Below are positions 1-10,976 of a DNA stretch of 64,000 nt, piece after piece. Numbering within the stretch: position 1 is the stretch's first letter; every line of letters begins with the position of its first letter. The notes under the pieces are model-generated. The model ran no database searches and was not told the DNA's origin. It saw nothing but the letters and a program-made list of their open reading frames with translations. Where the stretch lies: positions 63,726,278-63,790,277 of the forward strand of contig JBCNJP010000003.1 of NCBI GenBank assembly GCA_039602395.1, written 5' to 3'. The DNA is from Deinandra increscens subsp. villosa (taxonomy: Eukaryota > Streptophyta > Magnoliopsida > Asterales > Asteraceae). The translations under genes and the position numbers were made by a program.

Positions 1-1094
1 AAATTAAGTTGCATATCCAATGAATTTCAATTGAGAAGGAGAAATCCAGTAAAATGGTCATAAGTAGCTGTTATTTTGCATTATTTGGTTAATTTTATTT
101 AAAGCATCATGAAAGCGACCAATGTTACCATTTCACATCAAAGGTTTCATTTCTCAAGTTATTTGAGTCAAAAGACTCTTATTAAATTGAGTTTAGACCT
201 TTTAAAGTCAAGCTTTGGTCATGTGGATAAAATTGACAAAATTTACCATTAGGACCAAAAGAATGAGATTTACTTCAAGTTCATCTCATTTAGGGCTTAA
301 ACTGTTAACTAAACTCATCATTTTTGTTTCTTTTCAAAAAAAAAAACCTAAAATTTTGACATGGATGGTTGAGAAAATTCAACTTATTTCCTTATCGGGT
401 CAAACTAAGACAAAGTCTCGTTTAGCATCAATTTTGAAGCTTTTTGAAACCCAGATTACATTTAGAAGCATCCTAAATGCAACACATGTGTCTTTGAGGC
501 ATCCACAATCAAAACAACTCATTCGCTGTTTAGAGTTTACATAAATCAAGATAATTACTGTGAATTATTGAAACTAACACCAATGATCAATGACAAATGT
601 CTTTCATCAAACAAGAAATTTGTAAATGATCATCATGCTTATATCACTGTAATCACTCTCAACCTAGTTTTGATTCCAAACAACACAAATTTTCACATCC
701 TAACTCCCACATTTTATTTAAAATCACGGCCCTGTTCAACACAAAATCTCAAAGTGAAGTTCAATTTCATTGAATGAAATCTAATGGATTGGACATGATC
801 CATTCACAATGAGATATCCTAAATCAACAATTTCCATAGTGAAAAAATATGAACCCATTAACAGTCCTCACAAACCAGCCCCTGTGTTTCGATTCAAAAT
901 CAAGTTAAAATGAAGGAACGTTTACCTTAAAGATGCTCGAAGTTTTGATTAATCACAAGTTGAGATGAACGAAACTGTAAACCAAACGAAGCAATGAATA
1001 AGAACCCTATTCTAATTCAAGAACCTACGGCCGAAACTTTTAACACCCGAACTCAACACTCCAATTTAACCAAGAAATTGACTTGGTGACTAAC

Positions 1095-1294
1095 CTGATG
1101 GTGCTAATAGGGTGTGCGGACCAACCCTATGAGCACGAGAGACAGTTTTCGGTCGACGGAGTGAGGGAGATCGGAGGTTCGGTGGTGGAAGGGGCGGTAG
1201 CCGGAGGATCGCCGAGAGAGAGGGAGAGAGTTGGATCGGGTATGTGTGTTTGGTTTAAATGAGGAAAAGAGAAAATGGTTTTCCCCTTTTATTA
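1095..1294 (-). promoter_or_regulatory. Promoter-like segment with splice donor, module copy 1
   Basis: On the minus strand a TATA-like TAATAAAAGG (about 1,294-1,285) is followed by a CT-rich then GC-rich leader with CTCTCTCTCGGCG. About 190 bases on there is a donor-like CACCATCAG|GTTAGT with its junction at 1,095/1,094. The layout is the same in the second copy of the module although the intervening bases differ. A promoter is inferred from this layout only. Confidence 0.4.
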
Positions 1295-1339
1295 GGCGAG
1301 GTCGAAAGAAAAAAAACTTAGGGTTTAAATTGTTGACTG

Positions 1340-1690
1340 ACCGAGATCGCCAAATGTAACCGGAGCATCAGGCGAGATCGCCAAGGATGCTTGGTTAAGG
1401 CGAGATCGCCAAGTGAGTGGGAGGTGAAATCGCCAAAGGGTGATCAATAGCGAGATCGCCAAGAGTTATTTTCGACTAGGCGAGATCGCTAAGAAGAAAC
1501 TCGGACAAGCCGAGATCGCCAAGAGGAAACCAGTTATGGTGAGATCGCCAAGTTAAACTCTCAGTTATTTAATAAATAGCTAAGGGACCCCGAGATCGCC
1601 AAGTTAGATTCGAGATCGCCAAGCATAAACTTGAGATCGCCAATCATAAACTTGAGATAGCCATGGCAAATTCGGTGAAATCGCCAACAG
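1340..1690. repeat. GAGATCGCCAAG short-word array, module copy 1
   Basis: About fourteen degenerate copies of a 12-base word (GAGATCGCCAAG, with variants such as GAAATCGCCAAA) are separated by 10-30 unrelated bases. On the minus strand the array lies immediately upstream of the TATA-like box. The same word makes up the arrays at 7,020-7,380 and in the LTRs of element A. Confidence 0.9.
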
Positions 1691-2518
1691 AATCATCCAA
1701 ACTTGAAAAAACTTTATGACAGCAAGTTAAAATTTTATGAAGAATTTTCTGATTTAAGATGCATTTTCAACCAAAATGAGAACATCCGAAGCAAAAGCAT
1801 TAAAAATTCTCAAATGAGAACTCAGTGATTTGCAAAAGCTTTAATTGAACTCATTAAGGGCAATTTGGGAATATTTAAATTTCTAAGTGCATAACATGTT
1901 AAAAACACCATATTGACTCAGAACATTTAAAATTCACAAACTTGTTCAAAAAACCTTACTGAATCAATTTTAACTTGAGTCAGGCCAGCCGAAACTTACC
2001 AAAACGGTTAATTTGACTTAAAAGTACTAACAAACCTCAAATTTGACAATTTTCTCCCAAACTTGATGTTTTTAAGCACAAAGCACCCAAATTCACGTTT
2101 TATGACAGATTTGGTTATATCAAAGCGTAGTGCTTTCATTTGCACTGTTAAAGCCCTATTTACTGGCAATTTCTAGTTATTTGCTTAATTTTGCATATTT
2201 TTGCTTGGTAAAGGTTGGACTATGTTAGGAATCAAACCGGTCATTTACGTGATCACAGACACTTACAAGTCAAATCACCTCACAGATTCAGTAACCTAAG
2301 TCAGATTATCGGTATTGTTATCCACTTAAGCTCAAGCAAGGTAATTTTCAGCATAATCACTGTGATGTCATTTATCATGTTTTAGTCCGGTTTAATGACA
2401 ATTGTGTTGACTTCTTATTCCACAAAGTCAAATAGTTATCCTAGCTTTGTCTATTGAGCACTTCAGTCATGCACAACACACATATGGAATTTCTTCAGTC
2501 ATGCACAACACACATATG

Positions 2519-3097
2519 TCAGGACCAAATTTGAGCCTTTACTCATCCAATACACAGATTCAAGTGCGGAAATCATGAATCCATGATCAAATTATAGTGT
2601 TTGCTTGTTGAAATCCTTAGATTTCGCCTCTGAAACTCAAAAACTTGAGGGGTTTCACACAAAAGTGCTCTCTTTCTTCAAACAGCCGTCCAGAGTCTAT
2701 TTAGGGTTATTCTAGTGTTGCTATTTATACTGGAGAGAGCACAGGTCGTGATTGCATTGAAATCAAGAGAATGTTATTGAAGTTAGTGAAATTTATGTCA
2801 TCAGACTAGCGAGATCTCCAAGAACAACTGTGAAATCGCCAAGAACACTTGGTGAGGTCGCCAAGCCTTGGTGAGGTCGCCAAGAACAAAATCCAGATCT
2901 CCAAGACCAGTGTCCAAATCGCCAAGACTATCTGGAAATCACTAAGAACAATCCCAAAACTCCAGGAATCATTAATGGATCGCTAAGGGTTGTAATTATG
3001 AAATCACTTAGTGTTATTAGAAAAACCCAAGTGAAGGATGAAACCAACTCCTAAGGTGTAATGTTTGAGTTGCCACTAACCTAAGATAGGTCTTACA
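2519..3097 (-). repeat. 3' LTR of element A (579 bp)
   Basis: It matches 17,182-18,371. On the minus strand it starts TGTAAGACC and its shared part ends GGTCCTGA. A TATA box (TATAAATAG) and CT-rich downstream sequence match the 5' LTR. Only about nine GAGGTCGCCAAG-type words are present here, against several dozen in the 5' LTR, which explains most of the length difference. Confidence 0.92.
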
Positions 3098-3115
3098 AAT
3101 TCCCCCTTTGGTGGT
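3098..3115 (-). other. Polypurine tract of element A
   Basis: The minus strand reads ACCACCAAAGGGGGAATT directly before the LTR start TGTAAGACC. That is where the plus-strand primer of an LTR retrotransposon is expected, and it fixes the element's orientation and the LTR boundary. Confidence 0.85.
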
Positions 3116-3528
3116 AATACAAACACAAAAAGAAAATATGACAAACTATCTGAGTTGTCCGAGTAGCATCAGCAAGAACCTCTAGTACTTCTTAGCAAGA
3201 TACATATAATGATCATTTAAGCAAACGCTCAGTTCGGAATATAATCTCTAGAGGTCTTCCCGCGCAAATTTATTCAAATCAGAATTCTGCCACAGCTCCA
3301 ACACCCTTTGTGAACCACAAGAGAGATAACAAATCCTTTGGCTAACCATGATCCAGTTCTTCAAGGTACTCAGGCTTCTGTGGTCATCTTGATCTTGCAT
3401 GGTCTTTATTCTCCTATTGCTCTTATGACTCGACGCTTCAGGTTGTTCACTAACTTGGCTTTTTCTCTTGTTTTCAGTTTCTTTCTTTTTGGACCCCTAG
3501 TATCAGAACTGGTAGAGACAGAACTTGA

Positions 3529-4084
3529 TTATGATCCAGGTTGGAATCTTGACCTAGATTCGGGTTTGCATCCAGATTTATTTGAGTTATTGTTAGCATC
3601 ATTTCCAGACGCATCAGCTTCATTACCAGACTCTTCATCTTCATCTTCTGATTTGTCCGATTCAGTTGCATCTTTGGTTGAAGCTCTGTCTTCAGGTTCT
3701 AAATACATAGGGTCATAATGAATGGGAGAGTTGATTGGATGATCATCTTGTATATTTGCTGCATTGACATCTGCCATATCAGCATCATTATTGTTATTTC
3801 CTTGATCTTCGTTCACACCAATTCCCTCAATCATGTTCGGGAAAAATGGAACTTCGGGTCCATCATACTGACCCAGCCGGTAACGCGTGTAAGAACCGGG
3901 CATCATTCTCCTAGGAACCAAGTATAGCTCTGTCTTTAGTGATCCAACTTGAGTTTTCCATAATTCTGAAAGCCTGTTCATATAGACTGGCATCTGTCCA
4001 ACTTCTGTTAAATTCACAGAATTGATTATGAGCCTTGGAGAAATCCAGAGGGGCATTGGCTGCTCTTTCCTGTCTGGGAGCCAT
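3529..4084 (-). pseudogene. Env-like (post-pol) ORF of element A, frameshifted
   Basis: A candidate start ATG at 4,084-4,082 follows directly after an acceptor-like TTCTTATGTGCAG. The first frame runs about 58 codons, includes LDFSKAHNQ and meets a stop. A second frame, open on the minus strand from 4,101 to 3,529, carries on with PRRMMPGSYTRYRLGQ and a long acidic Asp/Glu/Asn/Ser-rich tail. LDFSKAHNQ resembles LEFVKDYNQ in the ORF at 46,425-47,066, which I assign to the post-pol family of SIRE elements. The role of this family in plant Copia elements is not established. At least one frameshift separates the two parts, so no full product is expected. The acidic tail by itself is not diagnostic. 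Confidence 0.55.
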
Positions 4085-6955
4085 CTGCACATAAGAAACA
4101 ACCTGATTACATCAAATTAGACAAGTTAACTGAATGTCATGGCACACTAGATTCGTGATAGTGACAGAGCTTTTCAATTAACTTACAAAGACATAAAAGA
4201 AGTTTACCTAAGGCATAGGCTCAAATTTCCTTAAAAACAATCAATTTAGTTTAACAGAGGCTGTCAGTAGACATAACCCAAATTCTAGTAATTTCCCTTG
4301 AAATAGTAACTTTTATTGTAAATGTTGACTTTGGCTAAGGACAAGGTGAATTTTGACTCAAGAATGCTGTTTGATGTTTAATTGATGAAAAACACAAGTA
4401 ATGGCAAATTATGATAGAATTTGAGAAATTTGTGTAAAATTTCACTCAAATGAGTGGACTCTTGTTAAAAAGTCAACATTTTGACTCAAATGACTCAAAA
4501 AGCTTAAGAAGGAATCAAGAAGTGATTCCCCCTAAACTTGAGCTTTTCATAATTTGGCTTATTGATTTTGGGGTCAAACAAGATTCTTGAACCAAGTATT
4601 CCCTAATCCAACATGATTTGAGCAATTTAAGACACTTACAGACACGTATATTCTATTTAACTACTTGTACGGGAGTAATATGAAAACTTTTCACTTATGC
4701 ATATACAAGATGTTAAATGATGAATCAGAATACATGTATGAAGTTCTGACATGCTTAAATCACATAACCAAAGTCAAATAAAGTCAAGTAAAAGAACAAG
4801 AAGCATTCAATATCTGACATGAGCATCAACATCAAGGTCAGAGACAAATAGGATCAATCAGCCCTAAATTCTAACCTTGCTAGCATTTATTTTCTTATAA
4901 GTGTGATATGAGCTTCAATAGTTCCTAACCTAACCATTTATTTAGAATAAAAGATAAAGACTCATAAAACAATGACTAATATGCATGTCATTTCCAAATC
5001 AAGTATAGTTTTAAACTTACTCAGAATTGCAGAAATTTATCATGCTAAGTCATATTTCATGAAATTTATTGAGTTTATTGCATAAGCGGTAAGTAGAACA
5101 AACCACTTGAATAGACAAAAATCAAATATCCAATAATTTATTTTGAGATCAGAAGACATACCTCAACGAAGATCTAGAGTTTACTAAGATCTAATTGAGA
5201 AATATCAAGAATATCAACAGATTCAAAGTTTGATCCTGTTTGTGATCAATCATACACAGATTAGGAATTTGACTAAGGTTATTCAAGTTGATTTGAAGAG
5301 TTTAATGAATTTGCCCCTGTGTAGCTCAATAATTGTGTATCAAACATTGCCAAAATTCATGAAACATACCTCTTTGATGATCTAAAACTGAGCTAAGATC
5401 AATGAAAGAGATGATAAGATCTTGGAGTGTTTCGGACAGAATCTGTTATTAACTCAGGCAAAATTTGTTAAACAATTGATTGATAGCCACACACAGCCAA
5501 AATAAGATCAGACTCATTAAACAGGAATGAAATACACCAGATTTGACTTAAAAAGTCAACTAAGCAAGCATTTATCAAAAACCAAGTCAAGACAAGTCAA
5601 ACAATGCAGATTTAACCTATATTAAGTTCAAACCTATGTTATACAGTTTGAAGTCCTAAACTTGACATATTTTATCAAATTAAGTTGCATATCCAGTGAA
5701 TTTCAATTGAGAAGGAGAAATCCAGTAAAATGGTCATAAGTAGTCGTTATGTTGCATTGTTTGGTCAATTTTATTTAAAGCATCATGAAAGCGACCAATG
5801 TTACCATTTCACATCAAAGGTTTCATTTCTCAAGTTATTTGAGTCAAAAGACTCTTATTAAATTGAGTTTAGACGTTTTAAAGTCAAGCTTTGGTCATGT
5901 GGATAGAATTGACAAAATTTACCATTAGGACCAAAAGAATGAGATTTACTTCAAGTTCATCTCATTTAGGACTTAAACTGTTAGCTAAACTCATCACTTT
6001 TGTTTCTTTTCAAAAATATAACATTCCGACTTGAATTGTTCCAAAAAATTCATCTTATTACCTTATTGGGTCAAACTAAGACAAAGTCTAGTTCTAGCAT
6101 CAATTTGAAGCTTTAGAGACCCGTATTGCATTTAGAAGCATCCTAAATGCAACACATGTGTGTTTTGAAACAATTCACAATCGAACCAACACATTATTCA
6201 ATTCAACACAGTCAAATTTTCAAAATTCATCCAAACCCGAGAAAGCAACAGTGAGTTGTTTCAAGCACAATTGAAATGATTAATTTCAAAACACTAGCAT
6301 AACACTTAGCAGAAATTTCAATCAATCAACAGTTTATGTAACAGTTAACTAACTCTAATTCTTTTGAATTCAAAACAACACAACCAATGAACCCTAGCTC
6401 TCATTTTATTTTGAAGATTGAGGCCCTGTTCTTGATAATCAATACCAAATGAGATTCAAGTGCTTGTGAGTAAAATCACATTGTTTAGACTCAATTCATT
6501 CACAAGGAGTTATCTTAGATCAACAACTTTCACTAGAGAAAAGTTAAGAAGCCATTAACAGTCCATTGTAACCATCCCCTGTTTTTGGTTCACAAACGAA
6601 TGGGAATGAAGAAACATTTACCTTAATGAAGCTTGAAGGTGAGGTTTAATCACAAGATGAGATGAAAGAAACTGTGCAAACATCAACCAAATGCAAGCAA
6701 TAAGAACCCATTTCGAAATCAAGAACCGTCCGCCAAGAACTTTCACACCCGAAATCAAAACTCTAAGTTAACCTAGAAATTGATTTAGAGACTAACCTGA
6801 TGGTGCAATGAGGGTGTGCGGACCAACCCTAAGCGTACGAAGGTCAGATTCCGGTGATCGGAGGGAAGGTGAAAGGAGGTCGGCGGTGAGAGGGGATGAT
6901 TGCCGAGGGTTCGCCGAGAGAGAGTAGGAGAGGGCGAATGCGTGTTTGTGTTTGA
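4085..6955 (-). other. Candidate spliced leader upstream of the env-like ORF
   Basis: Reading the minus strand, paired acceptor-like and donor-like sites outline short exons. Exon 1 runs about 6,955-6,797 (CAG|GTTAGT), exon 2 6,671-6,622 (GCACAG| ... AAG|GTAAA), exon 3 5,442-5,370 (AACAG| ... GAG|GTATG), exon 4 5,235-5,162 (AAACAG| ... GAG|GTATGT), and exon 5 about 4,263-4,208 (GACAG| ... TAG|GTAAAC). The final acceptor is at 4,085. Exons 3 and 4 are 73 and 74 bases long and resemble each other. The junctions of exons 1 and 2 are also present in module copy 1. The exon model is inferred; RNA data would be needed to prove it. Confidence 0.4.
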
Positions 6956-6990
6956 GTGAGAAAGAAAAAACTTAACTTCTCCTTTTATTA
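6797..6990 (-). promoter_or_regulatory. Promoter-like segment with splice donor, module copy 2
   Basis: The minus strand has TAATAAAAGG at 6,990-6,981, then a CT-rich tract, a GC-rich leader with CTCTCTCTCGGCG, and GCACCATCAG|GTTAGT with its junction at 6,797/6,796. It lies directly downstream of the short-word array, the same arrangement as in the LTRs of element A. Confidence 0.45.
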
Positions 6991-7019
6991 GGCGAGGTCG
7001 ATAACAAAAAATATGGTTT

Positions 7020-7380
7020 AATTTTGTGTTAAACGAGATCGCCAAGGTTGTTGCAGTTAGTGAAAACGCCAAGACAAAGTTACCAAGATCGCCAAGTGAG
7101 ATTAAGCGAAGTCGCCAAGGGCAACTAAGCCGAAATCGCCAAGTGAGATTAAGCGAAGTCGCCAAGGGCAACTAAGCCGAGATCGCCAACTGTTTTCGAC
7201 TAGGCAAGATCGCCAAGAGGAAATCAGTTATGGCGAGATCGCCAAGTTAAATTCTCAGTTATTTAAAAAATTAGCAAAGGGACCCCGAGATCGCCAAGTT
7301 AGATTCGAGATCGCCAAGCATAAACTTGAGATCGCCAATCATAAACTTGAGATCGCCATGGCAAATTCGGTGAAATCGCC
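7020..7380. repeat. GAGATCGCCAAG short-word array, module copy 2
   Basis: There are about fifteen copies of the 12-base word. Part of the array (about 7,083-7,190) has a local higher-order unit of about 64 bases that joins a GAAGTCGCCAAG and a GAAATCGCCAAG/GAGATCGCC word, GGGCAACTAAGCC and GTGAGATTAAGC. An open minus-strand frame at 6,785-7,171 runs through this array and is not treated as a gene. Confidence 0.9.
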
Positions 7381-8182
7381 AACAGAATCATCCAAACTTG
7401 AAAAATTTTTATGACAGCAAGTTAAAATTTTATGAAGAATTTTCTGGTTTAAGATGCATGTTCAACCAAAATGAGAACATCCGAAGCAAAAGCACTAAAA
7501 ATTCTCAAATGAGAACTCAGTGATTTGCAAAAGCTTTAATTGAACTCATTAAGGGCAATTTGGGAATATTTAAAATTTCTAAGTGCATAACATGTTAAAA
7601 ACACCATGTTGACTCAGAACATTTAAAATTCATAAACTTGTTCAAAAAACCTTACTGAATCAATTTTAACTTGAGTCAGGCCAGCCCAAACTTACCAAAA
7701 CGGTTAATTTGACTTAAAATTGCAAACAAACCTCAAATCTGACTTATTTCTCCCAAACTTGATGGTTTTAAGCACAAAGCACCCAAATTCACGTTTTATG
7801 CAAAATTTGGTTATATTAAAGCGTAGTGCTTTCATTTGCACCGTTAAAGCCTTATTTTCTGGCAGTTTCTAGTTATTTGCTTAAATTTTGCATATTTTTG
7901 CTTGGTAAAGGTTGGACTATGTTAGGAATCAAACCGATCAATTACGTGATCACAGACACTTACAAGTCAAATCACCTCACAGATTCAGTAACCTAAGTCA
8001 GATTGTCGGTATTGTTATCAACTTAAGCTCAAGCAAGGCAATTTTCAGCAAAATCACTGTGATTTCATTTATCATGTTTTAGTCCGGTTTAGTGACAATT
8101 GTGTTGACTTTTTATTCCACAAAGTCAAACAGTTATCCTAGCTTTGTCTATTTAGCACTTCAGTTATGCACAACACACATAT

Positions 8183-9454
8183 GGAATTTCTTCCCCCTAT
8201 TTCTTAAGACGGAAGTACTGATTTCAAGATGGATGTGTATTTTTGATTCGCGTGAACACAAGGTCAGAGTTTCCTCAGCAGATGTGTCACGGAATGTTTT
8301 CAATGATAATGACGGGACGCGTGATCACAAGGTCAGAGTTTCCTCAGCAGACGTGTCACGGTCAATGGATGGATGTGAGATATTTCTCACTTATTGATGA
8401 GTGTGTGATGATTCACACTAATTTGATGAATGTGTGATATTTCACACTTATTGTATGGTTTGAAATCAGCACTTTCCGCAAAAGAAATACTCGAGTGTGT
8501 TGGTTAACTTAATTAGCACAGACTTAAGCAAATTTAAAGGATTTTGCTAACTGTTTTGACTTAAAGTCCATAATTTCATGGTTTTAAGTGTTTAATCACA
8601 TGATATGCCTAATTCTTATTTTGCTGAGCCTACCGACACATCGAATGATAGAATCACTGATCGATTGGATCATGTCCTATGGTCAGATCACAAGACCAGA
8701 ATTATATCATGTTCCTTATAGTTTGCCCAACCAAAACCAAAATTTTCTGGTTTTCTTTCTCAAAGTTTATTTTAAGCATTGCAGAATTGCAAAAATCTTG
8801 TGCTTAGACTCAAGTACCCATCAAGTGCCTTTACAAAAGTTGTTGGGAATCACTCAATTCTAATTAACATGATTTTTATTTATTTTTGCAAATTTTTGGA
8901 ATTTTCTTCATTTTTTCAGTATTTATTGAAGCATCACTAAAATTCAAGATTTTGACTTTTTCATCAGGTAAACAACAAATGTCTTCACAAAAGTTGCTTG
9001 AAATGACCCGATTCTATTTTTTAGTGATTTTTATTTATTTTTTCAAAATTTTTGTAATTTTCTCTAATTTTTCAACCGTGAGTCGGTTTAGGCCGGACCG
9101 ACGAACACAAGGACTCAAAATAAAACTAGAAAAAAATATTTTTGGTATTTTCTGAAGATTTGTTTAACACTTAATGAAGTGTTTTATTGATTGTAAGAAA
9201 TAAATGACCAAGAACTTAAGAAGACTCAAAGAAACTAAAGTTAAAATCTTTTTGTGTTTTCCAGAAAAAGTTTTAAAGATAAAATCTTTTTGGTTTTTCA
9301 TGTTGGGATCAGAAAAAAAATAGAAAACAAGGTAAAATCGTTTTGGGTTTTCAAAATCAGATTATTGCAAGTCTAGGAGCAATCAGAGACAATACCTCTA
9401 AAACGACACAACCTAAGACTACAACACTTATTCTAAAGGAACCTAAAGAAGAGC
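8183..9454 (-). other. Post-pol non-coding stretch with purine tract and a two-copy repeat
   Basis: Next to the module start the minus strand has AAATAGGGGGAAGAAATTC, which looks like a polypurine tract. A unit of about 44 bases beginning CGCGTGANCACAAGGTCAGAG occurs at 8,249 and again at 8,319. The part around 8,625-8,700 (GAGCCTACC then CACATCGA) resembles the 3' non-coding region of element D at 29,640 and 32,965. That ties the two elements to one lineage. No convincing gene is present. Confidence 0.6.
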
Positions 9455-10949
9455 TTACTCAAAGTTAATCATTCCTATTGATTGTACTAGGAAGTTAAAC
9501 CTAGAAACATCAAATCCCTTGGTGAAGAGATCTGCAAGTTGATTCTCAGAGGAAACATGAACTAAGGCAATCAGCTTTTTCTCATGACAGTCCCTAATAA
9601 AGTGATGCCTAATCTCTATGTGTTTGGTCTTAGAGTGTTGAACAGGGTTCTTAACAATGAACATGGCAGCAGTATTATCAATGTTAATAGGGGTGGACAT
9701 GAAATTCAAACCATAATCCAGAAGCTGATTCTGGATCCAGAGAACTTGAGAACAGCAGGAAGCAGCAGCAATGTATTCTGCTTCGGCAGGCGAGGTAGAC
9801 ACCGTTGACTGTTTCTTGCATTGCCATGAAACCAATCTGTTCCCCAAAAATTGAGCTCCGCCGGTGGTTGACTTCCGGTCCATGTTGCAACCCCCGTAAT
9901 CACTATTAGAGAAACCTCTTAGATCAAAAAGCTCATCCTTGGGATACCACAACCCTCTCTTTGGATTGGACTTCAGGTATCTAAATATTCGTTTCACGGC
10001 CGTCAAGTGCGACTGTTTTGGTTTGGATTGAAATCTTGAGCAGAAACACACGGCAAACATCATGTCGGGACGGCTGGCTGTCAGATAAATAAGTGACCCG
10101 ATCATTGATCTGTACAAGTGTTCATCGACACATTCACCTTCAAGGTCAGAATGAAGCTTGACACGAGTCTCGACAGGAAAAGCCTTTGGAGTCGTGAAAA
10201 CCAAACTTTTTCAGCATTTCCTTCACATACTTTCCCTGACTTATTAGGATTCCTTCATTATTCTGTTTCACTTCAATCCTAAGGAAAAATGTGAGTTCTC
10301 CCATTGAACTCATTTCAAAACGTTTTTCCATAAGACACTTGAACTCTTGACAAAGAGTTTTTGTTGATCCGAAGATGATGTCGTCCACGTACACTTGAAC
10401 CAGCAGCATATCATCACCCACATGCCGTATGAAAAGCGTCTGATCAATCACCCCTCGCTTGTAGCCATTTTCCAACAGATAGGTAGACATGGTTTCATAC
10501 CACTTCCTCGGTGCCTAATGGAGTCCATAGAGAGCCCTTTTCAATTTGTACACCTTATTCGGAAAGGAAGGATTGACAAACCCTGGAGGTTGTTCAACGT
10601 AAACCTCTTCGTCCAGTTCACCGTACAGGAAAGCGGTCTTCACATCAAGCTGATAAACCGTTATGTTCTTTGACGCTGCATAAGCCAGGAAAATCCTGAT
10701 GGCTTTAAGTCGAGGTACCGGGGCATAGACTTCATCATAGTCAAGCCCATCAATCTGCATATATCCCTTGACCACAAGTCTGGCTTTATTTCTTATAATT
10801 ATTCCTCTGTCAACCTTTTTATTTCTGAAGATCCACTTGACTGGAATAGGCTTAGTACCAGGACGAGTGTCTACAAGTTTCCAGACATCCAAAAGTTTGA
10901 ATTGAAGCAATTCAGCCTGCATAGCCTCAATCCAGTTAGCATCTTTCAT
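9455..10949 (-). pseudogene. Copia reverse transcriptase and RNase H, element A
   Basis: This is the C-terminal part of a Copia polyprotein. The reverse transcriptase opens with KWIFRNKK and KARLVVKGYMQIDGLDYDEVYAPV and carries the catalytic YVDD in QVYVDDIIFGS (about 10,390). RNase H follows with SPAEAEYIAAAS and SKTKHIEIRHHFIRD, and the protein ends at SIGMINFE. It would copy the element's RNA into DNA. A TAG splits the RT after LYGLH, where a CAG-to-TAG change is the simplest explanation, and a further frame change occurs near 10,150-10,200. The YVDD itself is intact. Confidence 0.92.
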
Positions 10950-10976
10950 AGCAGCAGCTACGGAAGTTGGTTCTTC

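Larger units (their letters stand above)
1..2518 (-). repeat. 2.5-kb post-pol module, copy 1 (continues left of window)
   Basis: This stretch matches 5,679-8,182 almost end to end, at roughly 90 percent identity by eye with small indels. It therefore forms a direct repeat offset by about 5.68 kb. It is cut by the window edge on the left. On the right it stops exactly at the 3' LTR of element A. Reading the minus strand it contains a short-word array, a TATA-like box, a CT-rich GC-rich leader and splice-donor-like sites. The last 60 bases before the LTR carry a local duplication of the module's start (TTGTGCATGACTGAAG twice). It may be a long LTR or an internal module of a SIRE-type element; the missing left part prevents a decision. 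Confidence 0.75.
5679..8182 (-). repeat. 2.5-kb post-pol module, copy 2
   Basis: This is the second copy of the 1-2,518 sequence, lying between pol and the env-like ORF of element A. It carries its own GAGATCGCCAAG array, TATA-like box and leader. Homology could continue left of 5,679, but the other copy leaves the window there. On the minus strand it is preceded by a purine run resembling a polypurine tract, which keeps open the view that it is a long LTR. Confidence 0.75.

Noticed and set aside
3338..3718. Plus-strand 126-codon frame opposite the env-like ORF
   Set aside because: It mirrors the acidic tail codons of the minus-strand ORF and has no homology I recognise.
6785..7171. Minus-strand 128-codon frame starting in the array and running through the GC-rich leader
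   Set aside because: Half of it is array; the rest is the presumed untranslated leader with a splice donor at its end.
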